Source: Bacteroidales bacterium (GTDB lineage Bacteria > Bacteroidota > Bacteroidia > Bacteroidales > P3). Taken from it: a stretch of DNA of 59,830 nt. Positions 42,301 to 50,306 of the stretch are shown here, in pieces. Where the stretch lies: assembly GCA_017454015.1 (NCBI GenBank), contig JAFTDW010000030.1, forward strand, positions 1-59,830, read 5' to 3'. Numbering within the stretch: position 1 is the first letter of the stretch; every line of letters begins with the position of its first letter. A model generated the notes under the pieces. It was not told the origin of the DNA. It saw nothing but the letters and a program-made list of their open reading frames with translations, and did not search any database. The position numbers and the translations under genes were made by a program.

Positions 42301-43905
42301 GGCATAGCGCAGATGGATATACGCCACCGCGCCGACCAGCCCACCATGCCCGGTGTGCGCCTCGTGAGCACCGCGCCGTCGCGCGACAGCCTCGCTTTCT
42401 GCTCCGTGGAGCCCGCCTACTACTACGACCAGCCCTCGCTCTCCTGCGCCAAGACATATATAGTCAACGTGGCCGACGCGGCAATCATGCCCGGCGGCGA
42501 CACCGTGCGCATCTCCTCGCGCGGCGACATGGACCTCATACATGGCGCCACGATACTCGTCTCGCGGCAGTCGAAGTACCACACCTTCACTTCGGGCGAG
42601 GCGCTTGTCTCCAGCTCGCGCCAATATGCCGCCAAAGGCAGATATATATATGTTGACGAGGAGCAGAAACAGCTGCCCATACAGTTCGACACCATAGCCC
42701 CCGACCAGCAGGGTCGCTCGGTGGCAAGCGCTTTCCTCTCCGACGATGCCGACTTCCACCTGAGCGCAGCCTTTGCCTATGCCGGCAAGGTCACGGCCTA
42801 TGCCGACAAGCAGTTCCTCTTCTTCGACGGCGGCATGCGCCTCATACACAACTGCTCGCCGCAAGCCGACAGGGCGCTGCTCGCCTTCAAAGGCTACATC
42901 GACCCCGAGCATATCAGCGTGGAGGTGCCCGAAATCCCCACCGACTGGAAAGGCAACCCCATTGCCGCGGCAATCCTCTTCAACCGCACCGCCGACCTCA
43001 TGCCGTACCACGCCTTCCTCACCAATAACCGTGTGGCCGACAACGCCCTGCTGACAGCCTCCGGCAGGCTCGCTTACCTCAAAGACAAGAAACAATACAT
43101 CATAGCCTCGCAAGAAAAAATCGACGACTTCGAGAATACCTACGCTCCATACCTCACCCTCGACACACGCACCTGCATGGCTTCCGGCGAGGGCCCGATA
43201 AACTTCAACCAGTCGCAGCTCTATCTCAAGATGCTGCAGTACGGCACCATACAGACCGACGGCCGCGACCACAACAAGACCAAAATCACATCGGTGTTTG
43301 GCATCACATTCCCATTCGACGACCACGTGCGCGACGTTATGGGCCAGTACATAGCCGACGACCTGCGCCTGACCCCTGCATCCGACGAGAACGAGCTGTT
43401 GCGCTCGGCATGCCGCTACTATATGGGCGCCGAAGAAGGCAACCTCGCCTATCTCACCTACCGCATGAACGGCTACTTCGGCAAAGTGCCGCAGCAATTG
43501 TTTTCCACCATGCTCTTCGAAAACGTGGAGTGGCACTACTCCTCGGCTATGGGCTATTACCACGACGGTCCGGTAGTGCTCTCGTCCATAGGCAACAAGG
43601 AGCTACACCTGCAGGTTCAGGCCAAGATGCAGCTTCACCGGCGCGGCACCGCCACCTACCTCACGGTATATCTGCAGGCAGCTTCCGACCACTGGTACTA
43701 CTTCAACTACGAGTTTACCAGCCGCCAGATGGTGGTGCAGTCCAGTGTGGGTGAATGGGTGGACATGATCAAGTCGCTCTCAGCAGAGAAACGCCATGTC
43801 GACGGCCCTGACAACGGCTACACCTACCGCATCTCCACATCGCGCAACGAGGTCCCCAACTTCCTCACACGCTTCAGCGGCGGCACCGCAAGCGACGACG
43901 AATAA
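39400..43905 (+). CDS. Very large exported protein of unknown function
   Basis: A 1501-residue exported protein. The ATG at 39400 begins a signal peptide (MKAKYILLLVLCAMSGLVSFGQ). I recognise no named domain. Residues about 30-160 are helical (LVKQFEPVYGSMELDMKDRLVEVM in part, NMMALKKGGSNFEQW). About 480-540 looks like a winged-helix fold (RVYRYMKSRGMARDFFVDEL, AKSMVHTLAHSGLV). Most of the rest is beta-strand-rich, with repeated phrases of the type F.FDGR, LPVIDSLYFY and FNRTADLMPYHAF. It is followed by an S9 peptidase lipoprotein after 68 bases. Composition and codon use match neighbouring genes. The type may be conserved across Bacteroidales, but that is from memory only. Confidence 0.75.
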   Translation: MKAKYILLLVLCAMSGLVSFGQNSQTVKFDNQNLPEQLLAWLDQATADKERKSLNAKLVKQFEPVYGSMELDMKDRLVEVMHTLQKLRIKPLPEVYSYIETLNMMALKKGGSNFEQWFAITEYLSSKSKSLKDFNSFVTFTNELVSDNLLCSSKGAKWHVAPGTTFAMSLQGKDIVVDFAKPFNLTYASDRDENVLLGTTGRYYFLDARWVGHGGTVTWERTGLAANVCNAVLNNYEAILKFPKFTADSVKFTNTNYFPQPIYGHLEEQLAGKQDPDKYTFPKFQSYQKNFKLKEIAPGVDYSGGFMMHGAKFITSDQKNPATLVFYRSGKPFLKVSSPKFTITTKRIVSENAAVRIMLDNDSMYNAGITVRYLVEDAKVYLINNLKRNYYSPYNNTYHNLDMHCEHMVWDMRGDLLEMSMINEGGGQSSSTFESQDYFSDDKFRQIQSIDEVSPVLRVYRYMKSRGMARDFFVDELAQHVHMDVIQAKSMVHTLAHSGLVSFDQNSGLITVHDKLISYAKAYSKSPDNDYDAISLESNVKGVNARLTLKDNQLAVYGVKRFIVSDSQQVVIFPKDGNVVIGKNRLISFDGRIDAGKFYMYVSKARFIYDEFKLDLPVIDSLYFYVSSFNNSKKDHIVYTPLFNLTGNIMVDKPDNHSGLKKNKGYPILNSLKDSYVYYDRKDIYGGAYKRDKFYYTLKPFAINDMLHFVTDSLKFNGSLTSAGIFPEIVEPLRVQRDYSLGFVRQTPKSGLPAYGGKGTYTNTVDLSYKGFRGQGAVDYLSAHIDSKQIVFLPDSMLSVSDTFYVAEDATFPDIHNGQCFQRWYPYRDSMRISMLRNGKPFGLYRNEVTLTGNTTIMPGAAYASGTAAMGDGTLVSRRMELHSRDMSARRCSFTVTAPSYNNIAFATSGVKAAVDFDKRSGDFVSDMGILPADLPLVNYKAYLDRFSWHIDRKILELRNSQNSATGGIAQMDIRHRADQPTMPGVRLVSTAPSRDSLAFCSVEPAYYYDQPSLSCAKTYIVNVADAAIMPGGDTVRISSRGDMDLIHGATILVSRQSKYHTFTSGEALVSSSRQYAAKGRYIYVDEEQKQLPIQFDTIAPDQQGRSVASAFLSDDADFHLSAAFAYAGKVTAYADKQFLFFDGGMRLIHNCSPQADRALLAFKGYIDPEHISVEVPEIPTDWKGNPIAAAILFNRTADLMPYHAFLTNNRVADNALLTASGRLAYLKDKKQYIIASQEKIDDFENTYAPYLTLDTRTCMASGEGPINFNQSQLYLKMLQYGTIQTDGRDHNKTKITSVFGITFPFDDHVRDVMGQYIADDLRLTPASDENELLRSACRYYMGAEEGNLAYLTYRMNGYFGKVPQQLFSTMLFENVEWHYSSAMGYYHDGPVVLSSIGNKELHLQVQAKMQLHRRGTATYLTVYLQAASDHWYYFNYEFTSRQMVVQSSVGEWVDMIKSLSAEKRHVDGPDNGYTYRISTSRNEVPNFLTRFSGGTASDDE

Positions 43906-43921
43906 CCTTCCCCCAACCCAT

Positions 43922-43962
43922 AAAACCTTTCAACCCATAAAACCTTATAACCTTATAACCCT
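43922..43962 (+). repeat. AAAACCTTTCAACCC / AACCTTATAACCCT repeat, copy 1
   Basis: The gap before the S9 peptidase is made of short AACC-rich units. AAAACCTTTCAACCC (43922-43936) and AACCTTATAACCCT (43949-43962) both recur exactly at 48212-48226 and 48246-48259. Confidence 0.75.
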
Positions 43963-43973
43963 CCAATAACATC

Positions 43974-46082
43974 ATGAAACCATCCCGATTTTTAACCGTG
44001 GCAGCCATAGCCCTTCTTTTGGCTGGCTGTTCCTCCAACAAAGAGTCCAACGTCATAGGCAAACCCGAAGTCACCGTTGCCGACGGCCGTTTTACCCCCG
44101 AGGTGATGTGGCAGCTGGGCAAAATGACCGAGACGGCTCTCTCGCCCGACGGCACCACACTGGCTTATGTCCTTACCTACTACGACATGCCGGCCAACAA
44201 AGGCAATGCGGATATATACCTCCTGCCGTCCGACGGCAAGGGCGACGCCCGCAGGCTTACAGCCACCAACGCCAGCGAGTTCTCCATTGTGTGGCTCGAC
44301 GACAACACCATCCTTTTCTGCCGCGGCACCCAGATTTTGTCTGTCGACGTGACCTCCGGCCGTGAGCGTGTCATTGCCGAGAACGAGCGCGGATACGAAG
44401 GCTTCAAGCTCTCGCCCGACGCATCCAAGATACTCTACATAAGCACTGTGCCGGTGAATCGTCCGGATCACTTGGCGCCACTCTTCAAGGACCTCGACAA
44501 AACCACGGGTCGTATCAATGAAGACCTTGCCTACCGCCACTGGGACTGCTGGGTCGACGAGATACCCCATATCTTCCTCGCCGATTTCGACGGACGTGAG
44601 CTCTCCAACATCACCGACCTCCTCAACGGCCAGCCCTACGAATGCCCCATGCGTCCCTGGGGCGGTGTGGAACAGTTCAACTTCTCGCCCGACGGCGCCC
44701 TCATAGCCTACACCTGCCGCGCCAAGACAGGCTACGACTACGCCCACTCCACCAACAGCGACATATATGTCTATGACACACGCGACGCTTCGGTCCGCAA
44801 CATCTCCGAGGGCATCATGGGCTACGACCAAAACCCCGTGTTCAGCCACGACGGCACCATGATAGCTTGGGAGAGCATGGAGCGCGACGGCTATGAGAGC
44901 GACAAGCTGCGCCTCATGGTGCTCAACCTCGAAAACAACGAGCTCTGCGACCTCACCGAGCAGTTCGACTACGGCGTGTCGTCTATCGCTTGGTCCGACG
45001 ACGACAGCCAGCTCCTCGCCGTGGTGATGTACCGCGGCACACAGCAGATATTCGCCTTCGACCGCGTGGCTCACCATGTGCGCCAAGTTACCGCGGGCAA
45101 GCACGACATCAACGGCTTCGAGCTTCGCAGCGACGACATCTACGCCAATCAGGTGAGCATGTCCTATCCGCAGGAGATATACCACTACAGCCTTGCCGCC
45201 ACCAATGGCGAGGGACAGAAAATCAGCGCGGTCAACGATGATGTGTTGTCACAGGTTCGCATGGGCCGCACCGAGGAACGCTGGATAGAGACCGTCGACG
45301 GGCAGCAGATGCTCGTATGGCTCATCTACCCCTACGACTACGACAGCACTCGCACCTATCCGGCGCTGCTCTTCTGCGAAGGCGGTCCGCAGAGCATGGT
45401 GGGTCAGTTCTGGAGCACCCGCTGGAACTTCCAGGTGATGAGCGGCGCAGGCTACTTCGTCATAGCCCCCAACCGCCGCGGCTGCCCGGGCTTCGGCACC
45501 CAGTGGTGCGAAGAGATCAGCAAGGACTACGGCGGACTCTGCATGCAAGACTACATGCGTGCCACCGATGCCATAGCCGACGCCATGCCGCAGATAGACA
45601 AAGAGCGTATCGGCGCCTGCGGCGCCAGCTTCGGCGGCTACAGCGTCTACTGGCTCGCGGGCCACAACCACGACGTCAAGGGCTACAGCGACGGACGCCG
45701 TTTCAAAACCCTCCTCGCTCACAACGGCATGTTCAACTTCGAGCAGCAGTACCTCGAAACCGAGGAGATGTGGTTCGAAAACTGGGAGCTCGGCGGACCC
45801 TACTGGGATCGCAACAACCCAGTGGTGAAAAACAGCTACGCCCAGTCTCCCCATCTCTTTGTGGATAAATGGAATACTCCAATCTGCGTGGTGCATAGCG
45901 AATTCGATTTCCGTATCGTGGCTTCGCAGGGTATGGCTGCCTACAACGCGGCACAGATGATGCATCTGAAAAGCCGTTACCTCTACTTCCCCGACGAGAC
46001 CCACTGGGTGCTGCGTCCGCAGAACAGCCTCCTGTGGCACCGCAACTTCATAGACTGGTTCGACCAGACCTTGAAACAATGA
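43974..46082 (+). CDS. S9 family serine peptidase (prolyl oligopeptidase/DPP-like) lipoprotein
   Basis: A 702-residue exopeptidase-type serine protease. The N-terminus is a lipoprotein signal (ALLLAGCSSN). Residues about 40-410 form a TolB-like beta-propeller with repeated SPDG and DDSQ/DGTM turns. The C-terminal alpha/beta-hydrolase domain (about 440-702) has the nucleophile Ser in GASFGGYSV (about 549), Asp in HSEFDFRI (about 648) and His in DETHWV (about 679), with FCEGGPQ as the oxyanion loop. Family members cleave acyl-dipeptides or post-proline bonds, feeding peptide fermentation. It directly follows the 1501-residue protein, with an AACC-repeat gap between. Confidence 0.92.
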   Translation: MKPSRFLTVAAIALLLAGCSSNKESNVIGKPEVTVADGRFTPEVMWQLGKMTETALSPDGTTLAYVLTYYDMPANKGNADIYLLPSDGKGDARRLTATNASEFSIVWLDDNTILFCRGTQILSVDVTSGRERVIAENERGYEGFKLSPDASKILYISTVPVNRPDHLAPLFKDLDKTTGRINEDLAYRHWDCWVDEIPHIFLADFDGRELSNITDLLNGQPYECPMRPWGGVEQFNFSPDGALIAYTCRAKTGYDYAHSTNSDIYVYDTRDASVRNISEGIMGYDQNPVFSHDGTMIAWESMERDGYESDKLRLMVLNLENNELCDLTEQFDYGVSSIAWSDDDSQLLAVVMYRGTQQIFAFDRVAHHVRQVTAGKHDINGFELRSDDIYANQVSMSYPQEIYHYSLAATNGEGQKISAVNDDVLSQVRMGRTEERWIETVDGQQMLVWLIYPYDYDSTRTYPALLFCEGGPQSMVGQFWSTRWNFQVMSGAGYFVIAPNRRGCPGFGTQWCEEISKDYGGLCMQDYMRATDAIADAMPQIDKERIGACGASFGGYSVYWLAGHNHDVKGYSDGRRFKTLLAHNGMFNFEQQYLETEEMWFENWELGGPYWDRNNPVVKNSYAQSPHLFVDKWNTPICVVHSEFDFRIVASQGMAAYNAAQMMHLKSRYLYFPDETHWVLRPQNSLLWHRNFIDWFDQTLKQ

Positions 46083-46120
46083 TTTTTGGAAATAATTATA
46101 AACTATTAAAAAAAAATCCT

Positions 46121-46128
46121 TATCTTTG
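46121..46128 (+). promoter_or_regulatory. -7 element for the mce-mmd operon
   Basis: TATCTTTG lies 52 bases upstream of the mce ATG. The -33 region is A/T-rich without an exact TTTG at the usual distance. Confidence 0.55.
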
Positions 46129-46179
46129 CAAAACGTGCCAAAATTTTTTGCTACGTCCAACTTTTAATAAATCAAGCTA

Positions 46180-46587
46180 ATGACACCAAAACACATTGAG
46201 CATATCGGCATCGCTGTGACCAATCTCGACGAGGCTATCCGCTATTGGGAGGATGTTATGGGTCTCAAATGTTATGCCATTGAAGAGGTGAAAGACCAAA
46301 AAGTGAAAACCGCTTTCCTTATGTGCGGCGAGGTTAAGATAGAGCTTCTCGAAGCCACCTCCCCCGAGAGCACCATCGCCTCTTTCATAGAGAAAAACGG
46401 TGGCAAGGGCGGCATTCACCATATCGCTTTCGCCGTCGACAACACCGATCAGGCTCTCAACGACGTCAAGGAGAAAGGCGCTCGCCTTATCGACCAGCAG
46501 TCGCGCCCCGGCGCCGAGGGACTCCACATCGGATTCCTCCACCCCAAGAGCACTCTGGGTGTCCTCACCGAACTCTGCTGCAAATAA
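46180..46587 (+). CDS. mce: Methylmalonyl-CoA epimerase
   Basis: A 135-residue cytosolic enzyme of the vicinal-oxygen-chelate fold that interconverts (R)- and (S)-methylmalonyl-CoA. Metal ligands are recognisable: His in KHIEHIGIAV (residue about 8), His in GGIHHIAFAVD (about 83) and Glu near the C-terminus in GVLTELCCK. The protein has the usual family length. It is the first gene of the methylmalonyl-CoA decarboxylase operon, linking the mutase product of the succinate pathway to the decarboxylase that makes propionyl-CoA. Confidence 0.95.
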   Translation: MTPKHIEHIGIAVTNLDEAIRYWEDVMGLKCYAIEEVKDQKVKTAFLMCGEVKIELLEATSPESTIASFIEKNGGKGGIHHIAFAVDNTDQALNDVKEKGARLIDQQSRPGAEGLHIGFLHPKSTLGVLTELCCK

Positions 46588-46620
46588 CAACACTGCAAAC
46601 CGCATATTATACATATAAAT

Positions 46621-48180
46621 ATGGCTTTCGAAGAAAAAATCAAGGAACTTCTCGAGAAACGCGGAGAAGCGAAGATGGGCGGCGGCCAAAAACGCATCGA
46701 CAAACAGCATGAGCAGGGCAAGCTTACAGCCCGTGAGCGTATCGCCTTACTGCTCGACGAGGGCTCCTTTGAGGAGTTCGACATGTTCGTTACTCATCGC
46801 TGCACCAATTTCGACATGCAGAAACAGTCGTTCCTCGGCGACGGCGTGGTAACAGGCTACGGCACCATCGATGGCCGCTTGGTCTATGTCTTCGCACAGG
46901 ATTTCACCGTCTTTGCCGGCTCCTTGAGCGAGACCATGTCGCTCAAGATCTGCAAGGTGATGGATCAGGCTATGAAGGTCGGTGCACCTGTCATCGGTCT
47001 CAACGACTCCGGCGGAGCACGTATCCAGGAGGGTTGCAACTCCCTCGCAGGCTATGCTGAGATTTTTGAGCGCAACATTCTGGCCAGCGGTGTCGTGCCG
47101 CAGATCAGCGCTATTTTCGGCCCCTGCGCCGGAGGCGCTGTCTATAGCCCCGCTCTTACCGACTTCATCCTTATGACCAAGGAGAACAGCTATATGTTCC
47201 TCACGGGTCCCAAGGTGGTCAAGACTGTCACCGGCGAGGATGTCAGCGTCGACAAACTCGGTGGCGCCATGGTCCACGCTTCCAAGAGCGGTGTGGCCCA
47301 TTTCGTAGGCGATACCGAGGAGGATACCATCCAGCTCATCCGCAACATTGTGAGCTATATCCCCAGCAACAACTTCGAAGAGGCTCCCGTCGTGGCTACC
47401 GACGACCCCATCGACCGTCTGGAGGATTCGCTCAACCACATAATCCCCGAGAACCCCAACACTCCATACGACGTCAAGGATGTCATCCTCGCTATTGTCG
47501 ACGATGGTCAGTTCCTCGAAGTCCATGAGAAATTCGCTTCCAACCTCGTGGTCGGATTTGCCCACATGGGTGGCGTGAGCGTCGGCGTGGTCGCCAACCA
47601 GCCCAAGGCAATGGCTGGCGTGCTCGACTGCAACGCAAGTCGCAAGGGCGCCCGTTTTGTGCGCTTCTGCGATGCTTTTAATATCCCATTGGTGACACTC
47701 GTCGATGTCCCCGGCTTCCTCCCCGGAACTGGCCAGGAGTATGGCGGCGTCATTGCCCACGGCGCCAAGATGCTCTTCGCCTATGGCGAGGCTACGGTGC
47801 CCAAGGTTACCGTGACCCTCCGCAAGTCGTATGGCGGCGCTCATATAGTGATGAGCTGCAAACAGTTGCGTAGCGACATCAACTACGCCTGGCCTACGGC
47901 TCAGATTGCCGTGATGGGTGCCAGCGGTGCCACCGAGGTGTTGCAGGGTCGCGCCCTCAAAGAGATTACAGACCCCGCAGAGAAAGCCAAGTTCATGGCC
48001 GAGAAGGAGAAGGAGTACAACGACCAGTTTGCCAACCCCTACAACGCTGCCAAGTACGGCTATATCGACGATGTGATAGAGCCGCGCAACACCCGTTTCC
48101 GCGTTATTCGCGCCCTTCAGGCTCTCGCCACCAAGAAGGACTCGCTCCCCATGAAGAAACACAACAACATACCTCTGTAG
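46621..48180 (+). CDS. mmdA: Methylmalonyl-CoA decarboxylase, carboxyltransferase subunit
   Basis: A 519-residue cytosolic carboxyltransferase of the acyl-CoA carboxylase beta type. It moves the carboxyl of methylmalonyl-CoA to biotin on MmdC. N-terminal crotonase-like half: [26 protein letters not shown] and [12 protein letters not shown] (oxyanion/CoA site). C-terminal half: [37 protein letters not shown] and GAHIVMSCK. It begins 33 bases after mce. Its partners mmdD, mmdC and mmdB follow, separated only by the Cys-rich lipoprotein gene. Confidence 0.96.
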   Translation: MAFEEKIKELLEKRGEAKMGGGQKRIDKQHEQGKLTARERIALLLDEGSFEEFDMFVTHRCTNFDMQKQSFLGDGVVTGYGTIDGRLVYVFAQDFTVFAGSLSETMSLKICKVMDQAMKVGAPVIGLNDSGGARIQEGCNSLAGYAEIFERNILASGVVPQISAIFGPCAGGAVYSPALTDFILMTKENSYMFLTGPKVVKTVTGEDVSVDKLGGAMVHASKSGVAHFVGDTEEDTIQLIRNIVSYIPSNNFEEAPVVATDDPIDRLEDSLNHIIPENPNTPYDVKDVILAIVDDGQFLEVHEKFASNLVVGFAHMGGVSVGVVANQPKAMAGVLDCNASRKGARFVRFCDAFNIPLVTLVDVPGFLPGTGQEYGGVIAHGAKMLFAYGEATVPKVTVTLRKSYGGAHIVMSCKQLRSDINYAWPTAQIAVMGASGATEVLQGRALKEITDPAEKAKFMAEKEKEYNDQFANPYNAAKYGYIDDVIEPRNTRFRVIRALQALATKKDSLPMKKHNNIPL

Positions 48181-48211
48181 TCGTCACTCGGGTAGGGTTC
48201 CCCCTTACCCC

Positions 48212-48259
48212 AAAACCTTTCAACCCTTTAACCCTAAAACCGTTTAACCTTATAACCCT
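48212..48259 (+). repeat. AAAACCTTTCAACCC / AACCTTATAACCCT repeat, copy 2
   Basis: Contains the same 15-mer (48212-48226) and 14-mer (48246-48259) as the gap at 43922-43962, with further AACCCT-like units between. Like copy 1 it lies directly before a lipoprotein gene. Confidence 0.75.
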
Positions 48260-48268
48260 TAAAAAACC

Positions 48269-48619
48269 ATGAAGAAAATTCTTTTGACCCTCGCTGTTGC
48301 CGTCGCTTTCACCATCGGCATCTCTTCTTGCAACAACAATAACGTCGAGCAGACCGAGTGCAACGCCACTGAGCAGGTTGATACCGTGAACCAAGAGTGC
48401 GAGCATCACTGCCACCATCAGTGCACATGCCCTGACACCGCTTGCGCCGCCGCTCACTGCCAGGGTTGCCCCGACACCACTTGCTGCAAACCCGAGTGCT
48501 GCAAAGCCGAAGGTAAAGAGTGCTGCAAGGCCGAAGGCAAAGAGTGCTGCAAGGCTGAAGGCAAAGAGTGCTGCAAAGCTGAAGGCAAAGAGTGCTGCAA
48601 AAAAGAGGCCGGCAAATAA
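48269..48619 (+). CDS. Cys-repeat lipoprotein inside the decarboxylase operon
   Basis: A 116-residue lipoprotein (lipobox IGISSC at residues 16-21). After a Cys/His-rich middle (CEHHCHHQCTCPDTACAAAH), the C-terminus consists of four perfect ECCKAEGK units and a fifth, altered one (ECCKKEAGK), each encoded by a 24-base DNA repeat. The mature protein has over 20 Cys. Candidate roles are metal or sulfide binding or redox buffering at the cell surface; this is inference. It sits between mmdA and mmdD, where the Bacteroides operon, as I recall, has no such gene. A hairpin 30 bases after the stop separates it from mmdD. Confidence 0.8.
   Translation: MKKILLTLAVAVAFTIGISSCNNNNVEQTECNATEQVDTVNQECEHHCHHQCTCPDTACAAAHCQGCPDTTCCKPECCKAEGKECCKAEGKECCKAEGKECCKAEGKECCKKEAGK
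48494..48613 (+). repeat. 24-bp tandem repeat in the Cys-rich lipoprotein gene
   Basis: Units at 48494, 48518, 48542 and 48566 all translate to ECCKAEGK and differ only at silent third positions; a fifth unit at 48590 is diverged. The unit length keeps the frame, so copy number can change by slippage without breaking the gene. Confidence 0.9.
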
Positions 48620-48648
48620 GCCACAGTCCCTCTTTCCGTAAAAGAATA

Positions 48649-48673
48649 GCCGCCGCAGCTTGCGTGCGGCGGC
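48649..48673 (+). terminator. GC-rich hairpin between lipoprotein and mmdD
   Basis: GCCGCCGCA (48649-48657) pairs with TGCGGCGGC (48665-48673), then TTGTTT. The stem is strong but the T-tract is poor, so it may attenuate transcription or fix an mRNA 3' end between the lipoprotein and mmdD rather than fully terminate. Confidence 0.55.
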
Positions 48674-48710
48674 TTGTTTCCCTCAAATCTACACTCTCAA
48701 TAGAACTAAC

Positions 48711-49805
48711 GTGAGTAAGAGAATTATAAGCAAGTTTGCCGGTGCATTTCTTGTGCTGGCGCTCGCGGTGGGCTCCGCTTCCTATGCCCAACCGTCGAGC
48801 AACGGGGCTGGTGGCCCCAACCCCGACGGCATGTCGGGTGCCACCCAAACCCCTCATCAACCAAGTCCCAATGGACAGCCGCCGATGGTTATGCCCCATC
48901 CTGGCGACGGTTGCGGTATGGATGCCATGCCTCTTCGTATTACCGAGCTGAAGCCCGTAACGATGTGCATGATGTCCAGCAATTGTTTTATACTGATTGA
49001 TAGCGTCGACTGCGCCGTAGATATGCTTCAGGTCATGCCGTGCGCCAATCATCAGGGCGACACCATAGTCCGCGTGGGTCGCTATGTCTCCGATGTCTAC
49101 AAAGGTCGCCACGACCTTGTCAACATCCTCCGCCCGCAGTCGATTGCTGTGGCCGGTGGCCGTCTGTTGGTGCTCAGCTCGTCGCGCGACAGCTCTTATC
49201 TGGCTGTCTTGAGCCTCGATCCGAGAAACGACAGCCTTATCCCTGTGGCAACAGCGGGGTTACCGTTCCGCTCACAGATTGTCCAGGCCACACCGTGCGG
49301 CCGCAAGGTCACTGTTGCCGGTGTCAACCAGTCTGGCTATGATATCAGAATATTACGCAGTCCCGAAGGGATTGACAATATAGCTGCAGCTATCCCAACC
49401 AGCTGCCACTACCATGTGCCTCAGCAGGCGGAGCGCATACAGTCGTCCGACCCCGTGGGTGTCGGCCTTACCGCTGTCGCCGTCACCGTGGTGTTCTTTG
49501 CACTTATGTGCATAGCTTTGATACTCAAAGGCTATGGTTCTGCAATCCGCAAAGTGCAAGACAAGAAAGCCGCCAAGGCCAAGGCACAAGAGACCGGCTC
49601 CGCCGCTCCCGTTGAGTCCTCCGCCGAGGGCGACACCCCGGGAGATGTCTATGCCGCCATCGCCGCAGCCATCTATCTCTACGATGAAGAGCTGCACGAC
49701 GAAGAGGATAACATCATCACTATCCAGAAAGTCGAACGCGCATGGACTCCGTGGAACGCCAAGTATTATAATATGAATCATTACTTCAATAATAAAAAGA
49801 GATGA
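48711..49805 (+). CDS. mmdD: Methylmalonyl-CoA decarboxylase delta/OadG-like subunit with long exported N-terminus, GTG start
   Basis: A 364-residue membrane protein. The GTG at 48711 gives a signal-like start (SKRIISKFAGAFLVLALAVGSASYAQ split); upstream codons of the frame lie in the hairpin. Residues about 30-245 form an exported domain found in Bacteroidota OadG homologues, with no catalytic motif recognised. One transmembrane helix (VGVGLTAVAVTVVFFALMCI, about 262) is followed by a Lys/Ala-rich linker and the C-terminal AAIAAAIYLYDEELHDEE and AWTPWNAKYYNM, typical of gamma/delta subunits that hold the decarboxylase together. It overlaps mmdC by 4 bases (ATGA). A canonical OadG is under 100 residues, so the exported extension is large. 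Confidence 0.85.
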   Translation: MSKRIISKFAGAFLVLALAVGSASYAQPSSNGAGGPNPDGMSGATQTPHQPSPNGQPPMVMPHPGDGCGMDAMPLRITELKPVTMCMMSSNCFILIDSVDCAVDMLQVMPCANHQGDTIVRVGRYVSDVYKGRHDLVNILRPQSIAVAGGRLLVLSSSRDSSYLAVLSLDPRNDSLIPVATAGLPFRSQIVQATPCGRKVTVAGVNQSGYDIRILRSPEGIDNIAAAIPTSCHYHVPQQAERIQSSDPVGVGLTAVAVTVVFFALMCIALILKGYGSAIRKVQDKKAAKAKAQETGSAAPVESSAEGDTPGDVYAAIAAAIYLYDEELHDEEDNIITIQKVERAWTPWNAKYYNMNHYFNNKKR

Positions 49806-50245
49806 AAAATTTCAAATTCAAAATAAACGGTGCCGACTATAATGTTGACATCAACGAAGTTGAGGGACAGGAGATAACACTCGATGTTAACGGCACACCC
49901 TATAAGGTTACTGTCGACAAGGAGTTGAAGCAGAAACCCAAGCCCCGCATAGCAACCAAATCCGAACCTCGCGTTGCTCCGGCAGCCGGTGGCGCAGTGC
50001 AGCGTTCCGAGGCTCCCGCTCCTTCGGCAGGTGGCTCAAAGGTTGTCACCCCGCTCCCGGGCACTATCCTCGACGTGTTTGTCAACGTAGGAGACAAAGT
50101 CACAGCCGGTCAGCGTGTGGTGCTCCTCGAGGCCATGAAGATGGAGAACAACATTGAGAGCGATGTCGACGGTACTGTGACCGCCGTCTCTGTGCGCAAA
50201 GGCGACAGCGTGCTCGAAGGCCAGACACTCATTGTTATCGGCTAA
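49802..50245 (+). CDS. mmdC: Biotin carboxyl carrier subunit of methylmalonyl-CoA decarboxylase
   Basis: A 147-residue cytosolic carrier. The C-terminal biotinyl domain (about residues 75-147) has the biotinylation motif EAMKMEN with the modified Lys at about residue 112, preceded by PLPGTILDVFVNVGD and followed by GDSVLEGQTLIVIG. An Ala/Pro-rich flexible linker (about 40-75) lets the arm swing between MmdA and MmdB. Its ATG overlaps the mmdD stop, ensuring matched synthesis. Confidence 0.96.
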   Translation: MKNFKFKINGADYNVDINEVEGQEITLDVNGTPYKVTVDKELKQKPKPRIATKSEPRVAPAAGGAVQRSEAPAPSAGGSKVVTPLPGTILDVFVNVGDKVTAGQRVVLLEAMKMENNIESDVDGTVTAVSVRKGDSVLEGQTLIVIG

Positions 50246-50306
50246 CCGTTGTGATTTTTCATTAAGTTTTCAGAAAACAATTCGCTATTCTAAATAATAG
50301 AGACTA

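Noticed and set aside
40657-43563. 968-residue open frame antisense to the large exported protein
   Set aside because: It lies wholly inside the 1501-residue gene, has the His/Val/Gly-rich composition of a codon shadow, no signal or domain, and no promoter or spacing to neighbours.
46747-48162. 471-residue open frame antisense to mmdA
   Set aside because: Shadow of a highly conserved gene; no independent start context or domain.
48660-48710. Upstream extension of mmdD
   Set aside because: These codons lie in the hairpin and precede the GTG that begins a proper signal sequence.
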